Source of the DNA: an uncultured Verrucomicrobiales bacterium
Lineage (GTDB): Bacteria > Verrucomicrobiota > Verrucomicrobiia > Verrucomicrobiales > Akkermansiaceae
Direction of reading: 5' to 3'
Length of the DNA: 20,303 bases
NCBI GenBank assembly: GCA_937893015.1
Contig: CALBJX010000057.1
Span: 1 to 20,303, forward strand
Below the pieces are notes generated by a model that was given only the letters and a program-made list of their open reading frames with translations, was not told the origin of the DNA and ran no database searches. A program made the translations under genes and the position numbers. Shown one piece after another: positions 7,908 through 15,071 of the stretch. The number at the start of each line of letters is the position of its first letter. The first letter of the stretch is position 1.

Positions 7908-7936
7908 GTTCTACCACAGAGGAAGCAGCGAGACAA
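7908..7936 (-). promoter_or_regulatory. Sigma70-like promoter of the membrane glycosyltransferase
   Basis: On the minus strand TTGTCT (7936-7931) and TAGAAC (7913-7908) are 17 bp apart. The -10 ends 7 nt before a GTG (7900) and 10 nt before the ATG (7897), the same geometry as the hprK and trmB promoters. Each box matches four of six consensus positions, so it is weaker than those. Confidence 0.5.
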
Positions 7937-7989
7937 GCCCGAAGTCCACATCAAAATTTTCCAAAGCGCACAGCTGCTTTTAAACACCT

Positions 7990-8979
7990 TTACATTTTCC
8001 AAAAGAGCCTTGCGGATTCGCGGTCAACAGGGGAAAGATATCGAGAATAGAGTAACCGCAAAGAAGAGTGCCCCATTTCCGCCTGCAGAGCCGGTAGATT
8101 CCGAAAGTGTCGAGCATGGTAAGCGGCAAAAGTGTGACGACAGACATCCGGTTGCCACAACCTAAAACGTGCTGCTCTACGCAACGCACGCCAATGGCGT
8201 TCCCAATGAGTCGGAATAACGAGAAGCTCCCGGTGCATCCGCACAAATCGTGCAAGTTTTCGCAATGGAACCACGCGACCGCCTCCTGTTTTACTTGTTT
8301 GTGAACGAATGATAAGCTCTTCTCCCACGATGTCCTGACTAGGATTCAACCTGCATACCTCAGAGGGGCGCACGCCGCAGTATAGCATCAGTTTGAGAGA
8401 TAACTGCATATCCTTATATTCCGGGCGTTCTGCTGTTCGCTCCAACCGGGATACCTCTTCCAAGCTGAGCGGTCGGATTGCCTTTTCGATAATGCGCGGC
8501 GTTTCAATAGCCTGCACGGGGTTGCGGTCACACCATTCATGACGTATACCATAGGTGAAGATACTACTCAAAATAGCCCTTCCTTTTCGGTAACTGCTCG
8601 GACTCTTAGAAAAGGCCCGCTCCAAAATCATGCGGCATTCAGAAACTGACATAGCTCGAAGCGGACGAGAAGCTACGCCCTCAACCCTCAACATACGTCC
8701 GATAAAATGTCGCAAATCCCGTTGAGTTGAGGGCCTTCTGTCTTTCCTTGCCACCATACTAGCGCGGGCAGCCTCTGCAAAGCTAATAGTGCGTTCCGAC
8801 TGCTCCAGCACCCGACAGCCGTCACTGATGACGCGTCTTAAAAGAGCCAAGAACTCTAGTCGGGATAACCCTGATACACGCTTTCCCAACAGCTCGGACA
8901 TCTCTAAGACGATGCGCGCCATATCATTAACATTCAACGGAAGAGAAGAGATCAATTGTTTTGCTGTTCGTGTATTCAT
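7990..8979 (-). CDS. Tyrosine recombinase / integrase
   Basis: A 329-residue site-specific DNA recombinase with an N-terminal SAM-like core-binding domain (about residues 65-150) and a C-terminal catalytic domain. Visible catalytic residues are R204 in YCGVRPSEV, K230 in TSKTGGGR, R281 in the CRHTFAAY box, H304 in MGHSS, and tyrosine Y314 (Y311 nearby is an alternative). The usual histidine of the HxxR box is aspartate, D278. Base composition is intermediate between the flanking core genes and the AT-rich operon. It sits between surface-glycan genes, so it could have brought in the block or invert DNA nearby; no att pair can be proven. Minus-strand TATAAT (9023-9018) and TTGACA (9006-9001) lie upstream but in the wrong order for one promoter. 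The start at 8979 lacks a Shine-Dalgarno. Confidence 0.88.
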   Translation of the reverse strand: MNTRTAKQLISSLPLNVNDMARIVLEMSELLGKRVSGLSRLEFLALLRRVISDGCRVLEQSERTISFAEAARASMVARKDRRPSTQRDLRHFIGRMLRVEGVASRPLRAMSVSECRMILERAFSKSPSSYRKGRAILSSIFTYGIRHEWCDRNPVQAIETPRIIEKAIRPLSLEEVSRLERTAERPEYKDMQLSLKLMLYCGVRPSEVCRLNPSQDIVGEELIIRSQTSKTGGGRVVPLRKLARFVRMHRELLVIPTHWERHWRALRRAARFRLWQPDVCRHTFAAYHARHFRNLPALQAEMGHSSLRLLYSRYLSPVDRESARLFWKM

Positions 8980-9186
8980 ATGTGTGGTTTAGAAATGCTG
9001 TGTCAAGACCAAATGTCATTATAAAAGCTTGTGCTTGCCTATGTGTTCAGGGAATGTACCATATTTTTTTAGCTTCATTTTTCAACTTAAAAATGGAGCC
9101 GCACAATCGCATTCCACATCAAAACGCAAAGCCATTAAGTCAGTTAACGTCAATATTCTTTTCTAATGCTGTAGTCTGACTGCGAC
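8980..9186. promoter_or_regulatory. Divergent intergenic region with a hairpin
   Basis: This AT-rich gap separates the divergent integrase and gtrA genes, so it should hold both promoters. CATTTTT (9076-9082) and AAAAATG (9089-9095) pair around the loop CAACTT, extended by GCT/AGC (9072-9074 and 9097-9099) across one mismatch. GGAATG (9051-9056) and CATTCC (9110-9115) form a wider inverted pair around it. A perfect TATAAT occurs on the minus strand at 9023-9018. No well-spaced promoter is visible for gtrA. Confidence 0.4.
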
Positions 9187-9588
9187 ATGATGCAAGTGAC
9201 ACATGCCCGACGACTTCTCTCTTCTTTCCTGAAATACCTTATTGCCGGAGGAATGGGCTTCCTTATTGATTTCGGCACGCTTTTGTTTTGCTATAGTGTT
9301 TTGGAGTGGCACTATCTGCTTGCTGCCACCTTGGGTTTTTCCGCCGGGCTTGTTTTCGTATACGCGGCGAGCAATAAATGGGTCTTTGATGCACGACAGA
9401 TGAAAGACCGTCGTCTTCTTGAATTTTCGATTTTCCTCATCATCGGACTCATCGGTCTTCTTCTGACCAATTTGTTCATGTGGGCTTTTGTCGAGGGAAT
9501 AGGACTTCATGCGCTTGCAGCAAAACTCATCACAACTGCCGTCGTTTTACTTTGGAATTTCGGAGCCAGAAAAATCATTCTTTATTAA
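9187..9588 (+). CDS. GtrA-like membrane protein
   Basis: A 133-residue protein with four predicted membrane segments, matching the GtrA family throughout: FLKYLIAGGMGFLIDFGTLLF at the start, NKWVF in the middle, IGLLLTNLFMWAF, and the terminal LWNFGARKIILY. GtrA proteins help move or use polyprenyl-linked sugars in modification of O-antigen, teichoic acid or other cell-surface polysaccharide. It begins a three-gene plus-strand operon with only 6 nt before the oxidoreductase. Two successive ATG codons (9187 and 9190) are both possible starts, and neither has a Shine-Dalgarno. GC is clearly lower than in the core genes. Confidence 0.88.
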   Translation: MMQVTHARRLLSSFLKYLIAGGMGFLIDFGTLLFCYSVLEWHYLLAATLGFSAGLVFVYAASNKWVFDARQMKDRRLLEFSIFLIIGLIGLLLTNLFMWAFVEGIGLHALAAKLITTAVVLLWNFGARKIILY

Positions 9589-9594
9589 TTTACC

Positions 9595-11163
9595 ATGAAT
9601 CAGAAACGAGTTCTTATTATCGGAGGCGGTCCCGCCGGACTCACCTCTGCGTTGGAACTAGCTCGCAAAGGCTACACCAATGTCACTATCATTGAGAGAG
9701 AATCGCAACTCGGCGGTATCTCCCGCACTCTGGAGTATAAGGGGAATCATATCGATATCGGCGGACACCGCTTTTTCTCTAAATCGGATACAGTCATGCA
9801 GTGGTGGAAAGAGATTCTTCCGCTGCAAGGAGCACCCTCATGTGATGATTCTGCGCTGAATCGCAGCGTCACATTGACTAATGGAGGACCTAATCCCGAG
9901 ACTGAAGACCGCACGATGTTGGTGCGTTCCCGACTCTCCCGCATTCTGTTCCTGCGCAAGTTCTTTAACTACCCCGTGACACTGAGTCTTGAAACCTTAC
10001 GCAATCTGGGATTCCTCCGAGTGTTCAGAATCGGCTTGAGCTATGGCTTGAGCCTCGTTCACAAACGAGAGGAAAAATCATTGGAAGATTTTTTCATCAA
10101 CCGCTTTGGGGCAGAGCTCTACAAAACATTCTTCCGTGATTATACGGCTAAGGTTTGGGGTGTCCCCTGCTCTCGCATCGGTGCCGATTGGGGTGCTCAA
10201 CGAGTCAAGGGACTGTCAGTCATCAAAGTGCTGATGCATGCGCTCAGTAAGCTTCTTTTCTGGCAAAAACAGGATAAACAAGGCGGAGAAACATCGCTCA
10301 TCGAGGAGTTCTGGTATCCCAAATACGGCCCGGGACAGTTGTGGGAGATTGTGGGTTCCGAGGCAGAAAAACTCGGTGTTACCATTCTGCGAGAACACGA
10401 TGTCACGGCTATCCATATGCAGGGCGGAGTCATATCTTCGCTTGAAGTACAGAACTTGCAAAACGGAGAGAAAAGCATTCTTTCCGGAGATATCATTATT
10501 TCCACCACTTCGGTGAAGGAGCTCATCCGCAAGATGGGAGAAGCTGTTCCCGAGTCCATCAGAGAGATTGCGGAAGGACTGGTTTACCGCGATTTCATGA
10601 CCGTCGGGCTTCTTCTTAACAAGCTCAAGCTCCGCAGCAAAGAAATGAACACCACCGTCGGGGAACATGGTATCGTCCCGGACAATTGGATTTATGTGCA
10701 GGAAAATGATGTTAAAGTCGGACGCTTGCAGATTTTCAACAACTGGAGTCCTTACCTCGTATCCGACCGGAACAAGGCATGGATAGGCATGGAATATTTT
10801 GTCAATGAAGGTGACGAACTCTGGAATATGGATGATGATAACTTCAGCAGCTTCGCCGTATCGGAATTAGAGAAAATCGGTGTAATTGACCATGAAGATG
10901 TCGTTGACTCTGCCGTTTTCCGTATTCAAAAAGCCTATCCCGCCTATTTCGGCAGTTACAAGGATTTCCCGCAAATCAGGGAATGGACAGACAGCATCCC
11001 GAACCTGTACTTGGTTGGCCGCAACGGCATGCACCGCTACAACAACATGGATCACTCCATGCTTTCCGCCATTCAGGCTGTGGAGAATATTGTGACAGGA
11101 AATACGGATAAGCGTTGCATCTGGGATATCAATACAGAAAAAGAATACCATGAAACGAAGTAA
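9595..11163 (+). CDS. FAD-dependent oxidoreductase (protoporphyrinogen oxidase / UDP-galactopyranose mutase-like)
   Basis: A 522-residue soluble flavoprotein. The N-terminal Rossmann motif GGGPAGLTSALELA is at about residues 11-24, with the ribose-binding glutamate in IIERESQLGGISRT. DIGGHRFFSKSD follows, a motif of flavin oxidases that cluster with glycosyltransferases. The C-terminal FAD-closing segment is LYLVGRNGMHRYNNMDHSM. This family is usually labelled only NAD(P)/FAD-dependent oxidoreductase; Glf-like chemistry on a nucleotide sugar or lipid-linked sugar is an inference from context with gtrA and membrane transferases. Its last 14 bases overlap the next gene. GC is lower than in the core genes but higher than in the gene that follows. 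Confidence 0.85.
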   Translation: MNQKRVLIIGGGPAGLTSALELARKGYTNVTIIERESQLGGISRTLEYKGNHIDIGGHRFFSKSDTVMQWWKEILPLQGAPSCDDSALNRSVTLTNGGPNPETEDRTMLVRSRLSRILFLRKFFNYPVTLSLETLRNLGFLRVFRIGLSYGLSLVHKREEKSLEDFFINRFGAELYKTFFRDYTAKVWGVPCSRIGADWGAQRVKGLSVIKVLMHALSKLLFWQKQDKQGGETSLIEEFWYPKYGPGQLWEIVGSEAEKLGVTILREHDVTAIHMQGGVISSLEVQNLQNGEKSILSGDIIISTTSVKELIRKMGEAVPESIREIAEGLVYRDFMTVGLLLNKLKLRSKEMNTTVGEHGIVPDNWIYVQENDVKVGRLQIFNNWSPYLVSDRNKAWIGMEYFVNEGDELWNMDDDNFSSFAVSELEKIGVIDHEDVVDSAVFRIQKAYPAYFGSYKDFPQIREWTDSIPNLYLVGRNGMHRYNNMDHSMLSAIQAVENIVTGNTDKRCIWDINTEKEYHETK

Positions 11164-12583
11164 CCTCCATCTTGTTGCATGGACTTTGGTTTCCGCTCTT
11201 TATTTTGTTTGCGTATTAGCACTACTAATTCAGGCTTCGCATACTTCCATCTCATATGGGTGGGATTCATTCTCTTACGCATATGCCATTGATAGCGAAA
11301 TTGTTGTTGATTGGCATAGTTCTCTTTTTTGCTGGGCACATATCTTTCTCAAGAAAACATTGGCATTAATAGGGATGAAAATATGTGGCGCAAATTTACT
11401 CATTTTCACCTATGTGTTTTCTTTATTTATCATATGCGCAGCACTGGGATTTTTCGAATATATTTTATGGAAAGAAGATCGAATAGCATCATATATTTGT
11501 TTGCCTTTTATCTTCGTAGACCTATTTCTATTGACTCGTGCACACCTTGTCTTGGATACGTACTTTGCAGCACTGAACTTTATAGCTCTTCTTTGTTTTT
11601 TCAAAATCATTCAAAGACAATATCAGCGTTTTCATATAACATTGGTATTTATCCTTCTGATAATCTTCTTATGCATGATCAGCTTTAGAAAAAACGCCAT
11701 CTTTTCTGTTTTTATTTGCATATTTTACATAATCCCTATCTTCATACAATTCTCGGGCAAAGCTGCAATACTTCGTCGTTTGTTTGTATCTTGTATTTTA
11801 ACTTTTTTAATGTACATATCTGGCAATACTGTCATAAGTCGTATTCTACCTACGATTCACGAATACCCAACAATTCCGATGTTACTCTCTGATATTTCTA
11901 ACGTCTCCGCCTTAACTGGAGAACCTTTAACAGAGACGCACCCCATTGAAGAGTGGAGAGGAACAATCTGTAGACATGTTGTCAATAATCATGGCATTGC
12001 CGGCTTGCATATGCAGAACTGCAATCAAATTATCCAGTCTGCAGACTATAGTAAGAGTTATGCTGAATCAAGAGAATTATTTTACAACTCTCTGTGCGAG
12101 GAATACACTAACTACATAAGGCAACGACCACAGGAAATCATTGTATCCCGTCTTGTCCAACTCTGCCAGTTTTATACAGGAGGCAACATCCCTTTTTTGC
12201 TTAGAGATTATTTGGAAGATAAGTATCCGCATCTTAAGGAGGTAGGAAGTCTGTGGACATCTGAGCAAAACGGACATTCGGAGCCTCTTTTATTGAGAAT
12301 TATACCTCGATTAGGCGGTCTCATCTGCTCCATTTTAGCACTGTGTATAGGCTCGATTAGACATGTCTTTCAGCACTCTGCCTTTTCTAAAACCATGTAC
12401 ATGGCAGCGCTTATCGGCGTATTTTACGGAATTAGTTTTATTCCCTTCACCCCATATCCCGATTTGCGATATTTGATGCCGACAACTCTATTGGGTTTTA
12501 TAGCACTCCCCTATCTACTATATTTAAACGTAAAAATTAACTATACCCAAATTCACAAAGGCATAAATGAGCCACAGTGCTAA
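11150..12583 (+). CDS. AT-rich polytopic membrane protein, possible GT-C glycosyltransferase
   Basis: A 477-residue protein with about ten hydrophobic segments that I do not recognise as a named family. After the first segment the loop YGWDSFSYAYAIDSEI leads to DWHSSLF, resembling the acidic catalytic loop of membrane sugar transferases. A hydrophilic stretch at about residues 245-370 would be extracytoplasmic. The C-terminus PYPDLRYLMPTTLLGF recalls the RY..P ending of GT39-like proteins. Its codons are far more AT-rich than the rest of the window; one 60-base sample near 11461 is about 28% GC, against about 67% in rluD. That points to horizontal acquisition. It overlaps the oxidoreductase by 14 bases, so it belongs to the same glycan operon. 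Wzy-type polymerase is an alternative. Confidence 0.6.
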   Translation: MKRSNLHLVAWTLVSALYFVCVLALLIQASHTSISYGWDSFSYAYAIDSEIVVDWHSSLFCWAHIFLKKTLALIGMKICGANLLIFTYVFSLFIICAALGFFEYILWKEDRIASYICLPFIFVDLFLLTRAHLVLDTYFAALNFIALLCFFKIIQRQYQRFHITLVFILLIIFLCMISFRKNAIFSVFICIFYIIPIFIQFSGKAAILRRLFVSCILTFLMYISGNTVISRILPTIHEYPTIPMLLSDISNVSALTGEPLTETHPIEEWRGTICRHVVNNHGIAGLHMQNCNQIIQSADYSKSYAESRELFYNSLCEEYTNYIRQRPQEIIVSRLVQLCQFYTGGNIPFLLRDYLEDKYPHLKEVGSLWTSEQNGHSEPLLLRIIPRLGGLICSILALCIGSIRHVFQHSAFSKTMYMAALIGVFYGISFIPFTPYPDLRYLMPTTLLGFIALPYLLYLNVKINYTQIHKGINEPQC

Positions 12584-12608
12584 CACGTGCCGCGTTGGCA
12601 CTGTCGGC
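12571..12608. terminator. Long hairpin overlapping the stop codon of the membrane protein gene
   Basis: GCC-ACAGTGC pairs with GCACTGT-C-GGC (one bulged base) and continues through TAAC/GTTG, one mismatch and CG/CG to a TGC loop, using all 38 bases. The stop TAA (12581-12583) is inside the stem. A T-run (12622-12626) begins 13 nt later, in a second hairpin CTTTTTC/GAAAAAG (12621-12627 with 12635-12641). The convergent queE gene ends at 12651, so a two-way terminator is likely; the gap before the T-run makes it non-standard. Confidence 0.6.
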
Positions 12609-12650
12609 AACATATTATAACTTTTTCAGGAAAGGAAAAAGTAAAGGCAG

Positions 12651-13322
12651 CTAAACCCCGCGTTCCTCGGGGTGCCAGATGATTTTGTGGAGCTGGAGCT
12701 GCACGCGCAGGCGGCTCACATCGTGCCCCGCTTCGTGGCGGCGGCGCAGGGCTTCCACCAGAGCCACGGGCTCGATGGCACCGAAGACGGGGGAAAAATA
12801 AACGAACGAGCGCGGTTGCAGTTCATCAAGCACGGCGTAGGCGCGGTCGAGGTCAGCATCGGAAGCCACAACGAATTTCAGCACGTCCTGCTCGCGCAGG
12901 GCGGCAAAGCTCGGGCGGTGCATCTGCGCCTCCATGCGGGAGGCGGGGAGCTTCCAATCCAAGGTGATGAGCAGGTGCGAGTCCGCATGCGGCAGGGTGC
13001 GCAGCTCTTCCGTGCTGCGGCTGCCGTTGGTTTCCACGTTCACGGCGATGCCCTTCTCCATCAGTTGCCGCACCAGCTCGACCGCAGCGGGCTGTTCCAG
13101 CGGTTCACCGCCTGTCAGGGTGACGGCGTGCGTCGTCACGGCGGCAACGATATCCTCCACCATCATAGCCTTCCCCTGCTCTTTCTTCAAGGCGTAGGCT
13201 GTGTCGCACCACGCGCAGCGCAGGTTGCAGCCCGCCAGGCGGACGAAGGTCGTCAGCATGCCGGCGGTCTTGCCCTCGCCGTCGATGCTCACAAAGATTT
13301 CGTTGACGATGAGCGTGTCCAT
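12651..13322 (-). CDS. queE: 7-carboxy-7-deazaguanine synthase
   Basis: A 223-residue radical SAM enzyme that converts 6-carboxy-tetrahydropterin to 7-carboxy-7-deazaguanine in preQ0/queuosine synthesis. The start of the protein, SIDGEGKTAG, is typical of QueE. The 4Fe-4S cysteines C32, C36 and C39 form CNLRCAWCDT, the CxxxCxxC radical SAM pattern. TLTGGEPL is at about residues 68-75, and VETNGS follows. Its start codon shares one base with the queC stop (TGATG), so the pair is co-transcribed and probably translationally coupled. It is convergent with the glycan operon, separated by the hairpins near 12571-12641. Length is normal. Confidence 0.95.
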   Translation of the reverse strand: MDTLIVNEIFVSIDGEGKTAGMLTTFVRLAGCNLRCAWCDTAYALKKEQGKAMMVEDIVAAVTTHAVTLTGGEPLEQPAAVELVRQLMEKGIAVNVETNGSRSTEELRTLPHADSHLLITLDWKLPASRMEAQMHRPSFAALREQDVLKFVVASDADLDRAYAVLDELQPRSFVYFSPVFGAIEPVALVEALRRRHEAGHDVSRLRVQLQLHKIIWHPEERGV

Positions 13323-14023
13323 CAGTTGGCGTAGGGGGTGGGGTCGGGGATGCCCGCGGTTTCAAAGGCCTCTTTGCGCTCGCGGCAGGTGCCGCAGGTG
13401 CCGCAATGCTTCTCCCCGCCTTTGTAGCAGGAGTAGGTGTGAGAAAAATCCACCCCCATCTCGGCCCCCATGGCGGCGATATCGCCCTTGGTGCAGTCAA
13501 TGAAGGGGCGCAGGATTTCCAGCTTCGCATAGGTGCCCAGCGAAATGGCGGAGGACATGGCCTGCATGAATTCCTCGCGGCAGTCGGGGTAGATGTCGTG
13601 GTCCCCGTTGTGGGCGGCAATCACCATGGCCTCCGCGCCGCGGCTCTCCGCAATGCCCGCCGCGATGGCGAGAAAGATGCCGTTGCGGAAGGGCACGACG
13701 GTGAGCTTCATGTTATCGTCGCGATAATCGCCGTCGGGGATGGCGTCTGCGCCGTCCAGCAAGGCAGAGCTCAGGTGTTTACCGATGGCGGTGATATCCA
13801 CGGCATCAAAGGGGATACCCAGATGCGCCGCCTGCCACGCTGCACAGGCCAGCTCGTGCGCGGCGTGGTTGCTGCCGTAGTCAAAGGCCAGTGCACCCAC
13901 CACCTCGTGGTGGCGGGCTGCCCAGTGCAGCGCTGTCACGGAATCCATGCCGCCCGAAAGCAGCACGACCACTTTTTTGCGGGATGCTTGCACCATGGAA
14001 AGAGAATGATTCAACGCCGCCAT
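13322..14023 (-). CDS. queC: 7-cyano-7-deazaguanine synthase
   Basis: An ATP-dependent enzyme making preQ0 from 7-carboxy-7-deazaguanine and ammonia. The PP-loop motif LLSGGMDS is at residues 21-28 of the longest reading. FDYGSNHAAHE is a variant of the family's nucleotide-site segment. The C-terminal zinc cysteines CYKGGEKHCGTCGTC are all present. The longest frame starts at 14023, but a promoter -10 box (14022-14027) overlaps that ATG, so the true start is likely downstream: in-frame TTG at 14014 (codon 4) or ATG at 13996 (codon 10, giving MVQASRKKVVV). It precedes queE with a one-base overlap and feeds the Tgt encoded near 4 kb. queD and queF are not in the window. Confidence 0.94.
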   Translation of the reverse strand: MAALNHSLSMVQASRKKVVVLLSGGMDSVTALHWAARHHEVVGALAFDYGSNHAAHELACAAWQAAHLGIPFDAVDITAIGKHLSSALLDGADAIPDGDYRDDNMKLTVVPFRNGIFLAIAAGIAESRGAEAMVIAAHNGDHDIYPDCREEFMQAMSSAISLGTYAKLEILRPFIDCTKGDIAAMGAEMGVDFSHTYSCYKGGEKHCGTCGTCRERKEAFETAGIPDPTPYAN

Positions 14024-14050
14024 TCTACCATCGTTTCAGTCTTTTAGCAA
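14022..14050 (-). promoter_or_regulatory. Sigma70-like promoter of queC-queE
   Basis: Minus-strand TTGCTA (14050-14045) and TAGAAT (14027-14022) are 17 bp apart. The -10 overlaps the first ATG of the longest queC frame, which argues that translation starts further in. Its -35 lies about 10 bp from the -35 of the divergent lipoprotein promoter. Confidence 0.55.
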
Positions 14051-14060
14051 ACCTATTCTC

Positions 14061-14089
14061 TTGACGCTGTCCGCGCACTCCGTTATACT
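14061..14089 (+). promoter_or_regulatory. Sigma70-like promoter of the lipoprotein gene, leaderless geometry
   Basis: TTGACG at 14061-14066 and TATACT at 14084-14089 are spaced by 17 bp, each five of six to consensus. The -10 ends 6 nt before the ATG at 14096, so the expected transcript starts at the start codon itself. Confidence 0.78.
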
Positions 14090-14095
14090 GCAGCC

Positions 14096-14575
14096 ATGCT
14101 CCGCAGCTTGCTTTCTTTCTCTCTATCCTGTGTGTTGCTGGCCGCCTGTCAGCAGCATCAGGGCACGCACATCACCTCGCTGGCCGATTTGCCGCTGAAG
14201 GACACCACGCCGCCCAAGTTTAACTGGCAGAACGCCCCGCTGCGAGCTAATGCCCAGTACATCCTCTGCGAAGCGAACTCCGAAGCCGAGCGCAAGTCCA
14301 AGCTCGGGGACTACTATTTCCTGCGCTGGTACGATGCCGAGCCACAGAAGCCCGTGCGCGTGGTGATGAAGTATACCCAAGCTCAAACCGGACCGAAAGT
14401 GCTGGAGCTGGTCAAGGAATACAAGGAACCGCGCACAAGCAAGGGCGAGCGCAAGGAGGAGTTCTTCTTCAATGGTGCCGAGCGTGCCGAAAAGGGCGAT
14501 ATCCTGAGCTGGCGCATCGAGCTCTTCTGCGACGGCAAGCTGTTGGACAGCCGGCAGTCCTACCTCTGGGAATAA
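14096..14575 (+). CDS. Small predicted lipoprotein of unknown function
   Basis: A 159-residue protein with a lipoprotein signal peptide: positive R3, a hydrophobic stretch, and lipobox LAAC ending at C18, the predicted acylated residue after cleavage. The mature part is polar and mostly beta/mixed in character, with YFLRWYDAEPQKPVRVVMKY and DILSWRIELFCDGKLLDSR. It contains a Trp/Tyr-rich core and no motif I recognise. It would be anchored to the inner or outer membrane. It is a single-gene unit, with its own promoter and a strong terminator at 14612-14646, divergent from queC. The short structured domain could bind a periplasmic ligand, but no function is supported. Confidence 0.8.
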   Translation: MLRSLLSFSLSCVLLAACQQHQGTHITSLADLPLKDTTPPKFNWQNAPLRANAQYILCEANSEAERKSKLGDYYFLRWYDAEPQKPVRVVMKYTQAQTGPKVLELVKEYKEPRTSKGERKEEFFFNGAERAEKGDILSWRIELFCDGKLLDSRQSYLWE

Positions 14576-14611
14576 AGACAAGTCCGAAGGGCAAAGGGCG
14601 AAGGAAAGATC

Positions 14612-14646
14612 AACCGCGATGATAGAGCGTTTCATCGCGGTTTTTT
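14612..14646 (+). terminator. Rho-independent terminator after the lipoprotein gene
   Basis: AACCGCGATGA (14612-14622) pairs perfectly with TCATCGCGGTT (14632-14642) over 11 bp around a 9-base loop, and the T-run continues to 14646. This is the clearest intrinsic terminator in the window. Confidence 0.93.
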
Positions 14647-14647
14647 G

Positions 14648-14676
14648 TTGTAACGGCGCGGGATATGTGGTAAAAA
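14648..14676 (+). promoter_or_regulatory. Possible promoter of the HIT-GH31-kinase unit
   Basis: TTGTAA (14648-14653) and TAAAAA (14671-14676) are 17 bp apart just after the terminator T-run. The -10 ends 9 nt before the ATG at 14686. Each box matches only four of six positions; position and spacing follow the local pattern, so it is plausible but weak. Confidence 0.35.
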
Positions 14677-14685
14677 AACGCTTGT

Positions 14686-15030
14686 ATGGAGAAGACACTT
14701 TTCCAAAAAATAGCTGATAAGGAAATCCCCGCCGCCCTCGTGTACGAGGACGAGCTCTGCGTGGCCTTCCGCGACATTTCCCCTGCGGCCCCTGTGCATG
14801 TGCTGCTGGTGCCCCGCAAGCCCATCCCCGATATCGCCGCCGCGACCGCCGAGGATGCCGCCCTGCTGGCACACCTCATGCTCAAAGTGGGCGAGATTGC
14901 CCGCGCCGAGGGCATTGCCGAGGGCGGGTTCCGCACGGTGATGAACACGGGCGCGGATGCGGGGCAGACTGTGCCGCACCTGCATATCCACATCATCGGC
15001 GGTCGCTCGATGCAGTGGCCCCCGGGTTAA
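14686..15030 (+). CDS. HIT-family (histidine triad) nucleotide-binding protein
   Basis: A 114-residue protein of the Hint branch. The signature HLHIHIIGGR near the C-terminus holds the histidine triad. The N-terminal LFQKIADKEIPAALVYED and FRDISPAAPVHVLLVPRK segments are typical of Hint proteins, which hydrolyse aminoacyl or other AMP conjugates (phosphoramidases). Length and motif order are normal. It is the first gene of a plus-strand series, with 41 nt to the GH31 gene. Cellular substrate is unknown. Confidence 0.93.
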   Translation: MEKTLFQKIADKEIPAALVYEDELCVAFRDISPAAPVHVLLVPRKPIPDIAAATAEDAALLAHLMLKVGEIARAEGIAEGGFRTVMNTGADAGQTVPHLHIHIIGGRSMQWPPG

Positions 15031-15071
15031 GTTTTTCCCCTCGTTTTCCCCTGCTCTTCGCACGATAGGTT

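Noticed and set aside
7898..8002. N-terminal extension of the membrane glycosyltransferase
   Set aside because: The 35 extra residues are not membrane-like or conserved-looking, a promoter lies inside them, and they overlap the end of the integrase gene.
9001..9023. Integrase promoter from TTGACA and TATAAT on the minus strand
   Set aside because: The perfect TATAAT lies upstream of TTGACA, so the two cannot be one promoter. The position 17 bp after TTGACA reads ACATAT and overlaps the start codon. TATAAT alone with an unclear -35 remains possible.
12571..12608. Integron attC site (TGCTAAC ... GTTGGCA)
   Set aside because: The ends do not fit RYYYAAC and GTTRRRY, and only nine bases lie between AAC and GTT, too few for the inner sites of attC. 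No integron integrase is present.
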